DNA of 64,000 nucleotides from Pseudomonas yamanorum. GTDB lineage: Bacteria > Pseudomonadota > Gammaproteobacteria > Pseudomonadales > Pseudomonadaceae. This document shows, piece after piece, positions 60,360 to 64,000 of the stretch (positions are counted from its first letter, which is position 1; every line of letters begins with the position of its first letter). Below the pieces are notes generated by a model, which was given only the letters and a program-made list of their open reading frames with translations, was not told the DNA's origin and did not search any database. A program made the position numbers and the translations under genes. The stretch is from contig NZ_JACARE010000021.1 in the NCBI RefSeq assembly GCF_013386765.1, forward strand, positions 62,001-126,000, in the 5' to 3' direction.

Positions 60360-62777
60360 ATGTACTTTCCAACTCTCCACTCGACGCACGCTCGCAGCGC
60401 GCTGGCGCTCGCGGTTTTCCTGGCATGCGCGCAGGCAACGGCGGCCGAACCCAACACCGCGCCCGTCGCAAGCGACCAGTCGAAAACCTACGCGCTGGCC
60501 ATCCCCCGGCAGCCCCTGGCCAACGCGCTGGATCAGTTGAGCGAGCAAAGCGGCCTGCAGATCGTCTACTCCTCGGACCTCGCCGCCGGCATCGAGTCCC
60601 CTGCCATCAACGGCACCATGACCACGCGCCAGGCCTTGGCCAAACTGCTGGCCGGCACGCGCCTGCGGGTTGAGCAGCACGGCGACAATGCGGTGATGCT
60701 CGAAGCATTGGCGGCCACGGGCGCCCTGGAGTTGGGCGCCACCCACGTGGTCAGCAACCAGCTCGGCACTGTTACCGAAGGCTCCGGTTCCTACACGCCG
60801 GGCACTATCGCCACCGCCACGCGCCTAGTGCTGACACCCCGGGAGACGCCGCAGTCGATTTCCGTAGTGACGCGCCAGGCCATGGACGACTTCGGCCTCA
60901 AGTCCATCGACGACGTGATGCGCCATACCCCGGGCATCACCGTGGCAACCTATGACAGCGACCGCACCAGCTACTATTCCCGTGGTTTCGCCATCCAGAA
61001 CTTCCAGTACGACGGCATTCCGATTCTCCAGGATGCGCAATATTCCTCCGGCCATACCCTCACCGACACCGTCATCTACGACCGGGTGGAAGTGCTCAAG
61101 GGTGCCACGGGATTGTTGACCGGCGCCGGCGGCCCCGGCGGCACCATCAACATGGTGCGCAAGAAACCCACCGCCGAGTTCAAGGGCTACGTAGACCTGG
61201 GTGCGGGTTCATGGGACAACTACCGCTCGGAAATCGACGTCAGCGGGCCCCTCACCGAGACCGGCAATGTGCGCGGGCGCGCCGTCGCGGCGTATCAGGA
61301 CAAGCACTCGTTCATCGACCACTACCAGCGCCAGACGAGTGTCTACTACGGGATTCTGGAGTTCGACCTGGCACCGGACACCTTGCTGACCGTCGGCGCC
61401 GATTATCAGGACAGTGATCCGCAGGGCTCCAGTTGGTCGGGCAGCGCCTCGCTGTTCAATTCCAAGGGCCAACCCATCAGCAACTCCCGCTCGTTCAACA
61501 ACGGGGCCAAGTTCAGCAGCTGGGAGCAGTACACCCGCACCGTGTTCTCGACCCTGGAACATAACTTCGACAATGGCTGGATGGTCAAAGGCCAATACAA
61601 TCACCAGATCAACGGCTACCACGCGCCACTGGCCGCACTGCTCGACCCTGACGCCGTCACCGGCAAGGCGCAGATGCTGACGCGCAAGTACACCGGCGAG
61701 ACCACCAGCGACACCGGCGACCTGTATGCCAGCGGGCCCTTCAGCCTGTTTGGCCGCGAACACCAACTGGTGCTGGGTACCTCGGTATCGCGCTCGCGCT
61801 GGCTGGGCCGTGACTACACCAACGCCACCAACCTCAACAACAGCTACGACTACTTTGGCTGGGACGGCGATGCGCCCGAACCGGATTGGGGCCCGCAGAC
61901 CAAACGTAACGATGAAACCACTCGCCAGAGCGCCAACTACGCCACCGGCCGTTTCAGCCTGGCCGACGACCTGACCGTGCTGCTCGGTGCCCGCGTCAAC
62001 AACTACGAAGTCAGCGGCACCAGCCAGATCAAGGACACCGGCAAAGTCGTGCCCTACGCCGGTGTGGTGTACGACCTCGACGATCATTTCTCGGCCTATG
62101 CCAGCTATACCGAAATCTACCTGCCCCAGGACGACTACCGGGATGGCAACGACAAGCCACTCAATCCCGACGAAGGCAAGAACTACGAGATCGGCCTCAA
62201 GGGTGAGTTCTTCGACGGGGGCCTGAACGCCAGCCTCGCCTACTTCGAAGTGCATGAGGAAAACAAGCCGGTGGACGATCTGGACTATGTCGCCAACAGC
62301 TACCCGGGGCTTGATTACGCGTCCAAGGGCGTCAAGGCCAAGACCAAGGGCTATGAAGCGGAGATCACCGGCGAAGTGGCGCCGGGCTGGCAACTGGCGG
62401 CAGGCTACACCCACAAGATCATGCGCGATCAGGCGGGCGATAAACTCTCCACCTGGGAGCCGGAGGACCAGGTCAACCTCTACACCACCTACAAGCTCAA
62501 GGGGCCGCTGGACAAACTGACCCTCGGCAGCGGCGTGCGCTGGCAGGGCACGGGCTGGAAGATCCTCGAACACAATGGCATCAAGGAAAAGTTTTCCCAG
62601 GATCCGTTGTGGCTGGTGGACGTGATGGCGCGCTACCAGATCACCGACCAACTGTCGGCCACCCTCAACGTCAACAACGTGTTCGACAAGTCTTACTACA
62701 CCAACATCGGTTTTTATAACTCGTCGTATTACGGTGACCCGCGCAACGTGATGCTGAGCACCCGCTGGAATTTCTGA
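60360..62777 (+). CDS. TonB-dependent ferric siderophore receptor with signalling domain
   Basis: An 805-residue outer-membrane receptor. Signal peptide about residues 1-31 (ATA/AEP). An STN signalling domain about 45-100 (YALAIPRQPLANALDQLSEQSGL) marks it as a transducer that activates the upstream FecI/FecR pair. The plug starts with a TonB-box-like region around TRLVLTPRETPQSISVVTRQ. The barrel ends TRWNF with the terminal Phe. Which siderophore it takes is not shown; the pattern is of FpvA/FoxA/PupB-type receptors. ATG 60360 is preferred to 60276. Confidence 0.9.
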   Translation: MYFPTLHSTHARSALALAVFLACAQATAAEPNTAPVASDQSKTYALAIPRQPLANALDQLSEQSGLQIVYSSDLAAGIESPAINGTMTTRQALAKLLAGTRLRVEQHGDNAVMLEALAATGALELGATHVVSNQLGTVTEGSGSYTPGTIATATRLVLTPRETPQSISVVTRQAMDDFGLKSIDDVMRHTPGITVATYDSDRTSYYSRGFAIQNFQYDGIPILQDAQYSSGHTLTDTVIYDRVEVLKGATGLLTGAGGPGGTINMVRKKPTAEFKGYVDLGAGSWDNYRSEIDVSGPLTETGNVRGRAVAAYQDKHSFIDHYQRQTSVYYGILEFDLAPDTLLTVGADYQDSDPQGSSWSGSASLFNSKGQPISNSRSFNNGAKFSSWEQYTRTVFSTLEHNFDNGWMVKGQYNHQINGYHAPLAALLDPDAVTGKAQMLTRKYTGETTSDTGDLYASGPFSLFGREHQLVLGTSVSRSRWLGRDYTNATNLNNSYDYFGWDGDAPEPDWGPQTKRNDETTRQSANYATGRFSLADDLTVLLGARVNNYEVSGTSQIKDTGKVVPYAGVVYDLDDHFSAYASYTEIYLPQDDYRDGNDKPLNPDEGKNYEIGLKGEFFDGGLNASLAYFEVHEENKPVDDLDYVANSYPGLDYASKGVKAKTKGYEAEITGEVAPGWQLAAGYTHKIMRDQAGDKLSTWEPEDQVNLYTTYKLKGPLDKLTLGSGVRWQGTGWKILEHNGIKEKFSQDPLWLVDVMARYQITDQLSATLNVNNVFDKSYYTNIGFYNSSYYGDPRNVMLSTRWNF

Positions 62778-62826
62778 CAGAGGGGCTGTTAACGTGGGCG
62801 GGTGCCCACTTCGACGTGCCCTGCCC

Positions 62827-63447
62827 ATGTCCATCGCCGATAACCTGCTCGCCTTCACCTTCGCCGCGACGCTGTTGACCCTCACACCCGGGCTGGACAC
62901 GGCCCTGGTGTTGCGCACCGCAACGGTCGAAGGCAAACAACAGGCGTTGCGCGCCACCTTGGGCATCAACGCCGGCTGTTTACTGTGGGGCGCGGCGGTG
63001 GCCTTTGGGCTGGGCGCGCTGATTGCCGTGTCCGAGGTGGCCTTCAACGTCTTGAAGTATTGCGGTGCGGCTTACCTGGCGTGGCTCGGCTTGAACATGC
63101 TGGTGCGCCCGCGCCGCTCATTGGCGTCTGTCGAGGCCGACGGAAAACCCGGCGCCAACTGGTTCCTGAAAGGCATGCTGGGCAACGTCCTGAATCCCAA
63201 GGTCGGGATTTTCTACGTGTCGTTCCTGCCGCAGTTCATTCCCCAGGGGCATTCGCTGGTGGGATGGACCTTTGGCCTGGTCAGCATCCATGTGCTGATC
63301 AGCCTGGTGTGGTCACTGATACTGATAGGCGCCACGCAGCCATTGGCAGGCGTGCTGCGGCGTGAAAAGGTGATCCAGTGGATGGACCGCACCACCGGCA
63401 TGATCTTTGTGCTGTTTGCCGCCCGGCTGGCCTTCAGCAAGCGCTGA
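62827..63447 (+). CDS. LysE family exporter (RhtB type)
   Basis: A 206-residue six-helix inner-membrane exporter. The N-terminal signature is FAATLLTLTPGLDTALVLRTATVEGKQQALRATLGI and later GMLGNVLNPKVGIFYVSFLPQF. The family exports amino acids or homoserine lactones. ATG 62827 is preferred to 62794; no strong ribosome site separates them. It is 49 bases after the siderophore receptor and converges on a TetR gene. Confidence 0.86.
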   Translation: MSIADNLLAFTFAATLLTLTPGLDTALVLRTATVEGKQQALRATLGINAGCLLWGAAVAFGLGALIAVSEVAFNVLKYCGAAYLAWLGLNMLVRPRRSLASVEADGKPGANWFLKGMLGNVLNPKVGIFYVSFLPQFIPQGHSLVGWTFGLVSIHVLISLVWSLILIGATQPLAGVLRREKVIQWMDRTTGMIFVLFAARLAFSKR

Positions 63448-63449
63448 GG

Positions 63450-64000
63450 TCAGCGCCGGTCCCGGTGCCGCACCAGGCCTTCGAGGGTAAACCGCGCCTG
63501 CATCAGCACCACATCCCGCACCAACTCCATTTCCTTCTGGTTCACTTCCGTCCAGTTCAGGGCCGAGAGCAGCTTGGGCTTCTGCACCCGAAAGGCCAGG
63601 CCCTGGGTGAACAGCGCCATGGAATGGATCACCGTACGCTCGTCGTCGACCGCAAGGCCGGCCAGGCGTGCGATCAACAGCCGGATCACATTGGCAATGC
63701 GCGATTTGAAGCGCTCTTCAAAGGCCATCGTCGCGCTTTCCGGGCACAGGCCGGCTTGATGGCGATCCATAAACGCACGCCACACGGTGGTTTGGGGGCT
63801 GTCCTGAATCGTCGAGACCACCGTGCCGAGGATACCCAATGAGACTTCGATCAGCGCCTGATCGTTGACCTCAGGGTCGGCCAGCGCGCTTTCCGCCGCT
63901 TCAACGGAGGGCGACATTTTTCGCCATAACAGCGCAATCAAATGCTCGACGCAGGCCAGATACACGCCTTCCTTGCCATCGAAGTAGTACTGGATCGCCG
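63450..64000 (-). CDS. TetR family regulator, 5' end beyond the window
   Basis: The frame is still open at 64000, and the visible start AIQYYFDGKEGVYLACVEHLI is the end of a TetR helix-turn-helix. The GTG at 63965 is therefore internal. The 180-odd visible residues are the helical ligand domain of the group whose HTH ends YYFDGKEGLY. Its target is not visible; the convergent LysE gene is its only neighbour in the window. Confidence 0.85.
   Translation of the reverse strand, partial: AIQYYFDGKEGVYLACVEHLIALLWRKMSPSVEAAESALADPEVNDQALIEVSLGILGTVVSTIQDSPQTTVWRAFMDRHQAGLCPESATMAFEERFKSRIANVIRLLIARLAGLAVDDERTVIHSMALFTQGLAFRVQKPKLLSALNWTEVNQKEMELVRDVVLMQARFTLEGLVRHRDRR

Noticed and set aside
61209..63047. 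A 612-codon minus-strand ORF across the TonB receptor and LysE genes
   Set aside because: It spans two well-supported genes and shows no domain pattern; it is a codon-bias shadow.

Overview
The window reads as ordinary chromosome of a fluorescent Pseudomonas (P. fluorescens group). The signs are high GC, a mannitol/arabitol mtl operon end, SfnG/SfnB dimethylsulfone enzymes, an OprD porin, DUF1652 and DUF2790 proteins, a FecI/FecR/TonB-receptor iron module, and many GC-rich REP/REPIN palindromes between genes. There are no rRNA or tRNA genes, no insertion sequences, no prophage and no CRISPR array. Nearly all of the DNA is coding on one strand or the other.

Layout. 1-3.6 kb: end of the mtl operon (mannitol dehydrogenase, xylulokinase, fructokinase). 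3.7-8 kb: an autotransporter, aquaporin Z, and small DUF2790 and DUF1652 proteins. 8.2-9.4 kb: a threonine ammonia-lyase gene preceded by what looks like a complete transcription attenuator, with a leader peptide rich in Ile/Thr codons and mutually exclusive hairpins. 9.4-10.4 kb: a ParD-like protein and a second methionine aminopeptidase. 10.7-14.4 kb: a RimK-like ATP-grasp enzyme, a CorA-like transporter and a GNAT/C39-peptidase fusion, probably one peptide-modification system. 14.4-17.8 kb: divergent sfnG and sfnB, each with a recognisable sigma-54 promoter, then a TSUP exporter. 17.8-22.6 kb: methyltransferase, ECF sigma/anti-sigma pair with a DUF3455 protein, ClC-type channel, UPF0149 protein.

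22.7-30.4 kb is a mixed metabolic stretch: an AA10 polysaccharide monooxygenase without a signal peptide, DUF1428, a PEP-mutase-like protein, a stand-alone aroA, tautomerase and CMD-family proteins, LysR, a quinone-reductase-like flavoprotein, TetR and GNAT. 30.7-33 kb: LysR and MFS pair. 33-36.4 kb: an L-2-hydroxyglutarate locus (GntR regulator, lhgO, MHS-type permease) with matching operator sites before the regulator and before lhgO. 36.4-43.2 kb: CAP protein, Ohr, hybrid histidine kinase, diguanylate cyclase, GNAT, and a periplasmic alpha/beta hydrolase translationally coupled to a cytochrome P460. 43.3-48.4 kb: a decayed molbindin, an OprD porin, an amino-acid permease with an acetylpolyamine amidohydrolase, and a divergent Lrp-type regulator. 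48.7-50.1 kb: an orphan lipoprotein followed by a five-copy tandem array of about 119 bp palindromic units.

50.8-55.8 kb holds an RpiR-controlled operon (isochorismatase-family hydrolase, glutamine-synthetase-like ligase, N-formylglutamate amidohydrolase-like protein, APC permease) that looks like a catabolic route for an unidentified nitrogen compound. 55.8-64 kb: a lipase-like hydrolase, a Cache/HAMP/GGDEF diguanylate cyclase, the Fur-linked FecI/FecR/TonB receptor module, a LysE exporter and a TetR gene that runs off the end.

All assignments come from reading the translated sequence and family knowledge; no database search was run.
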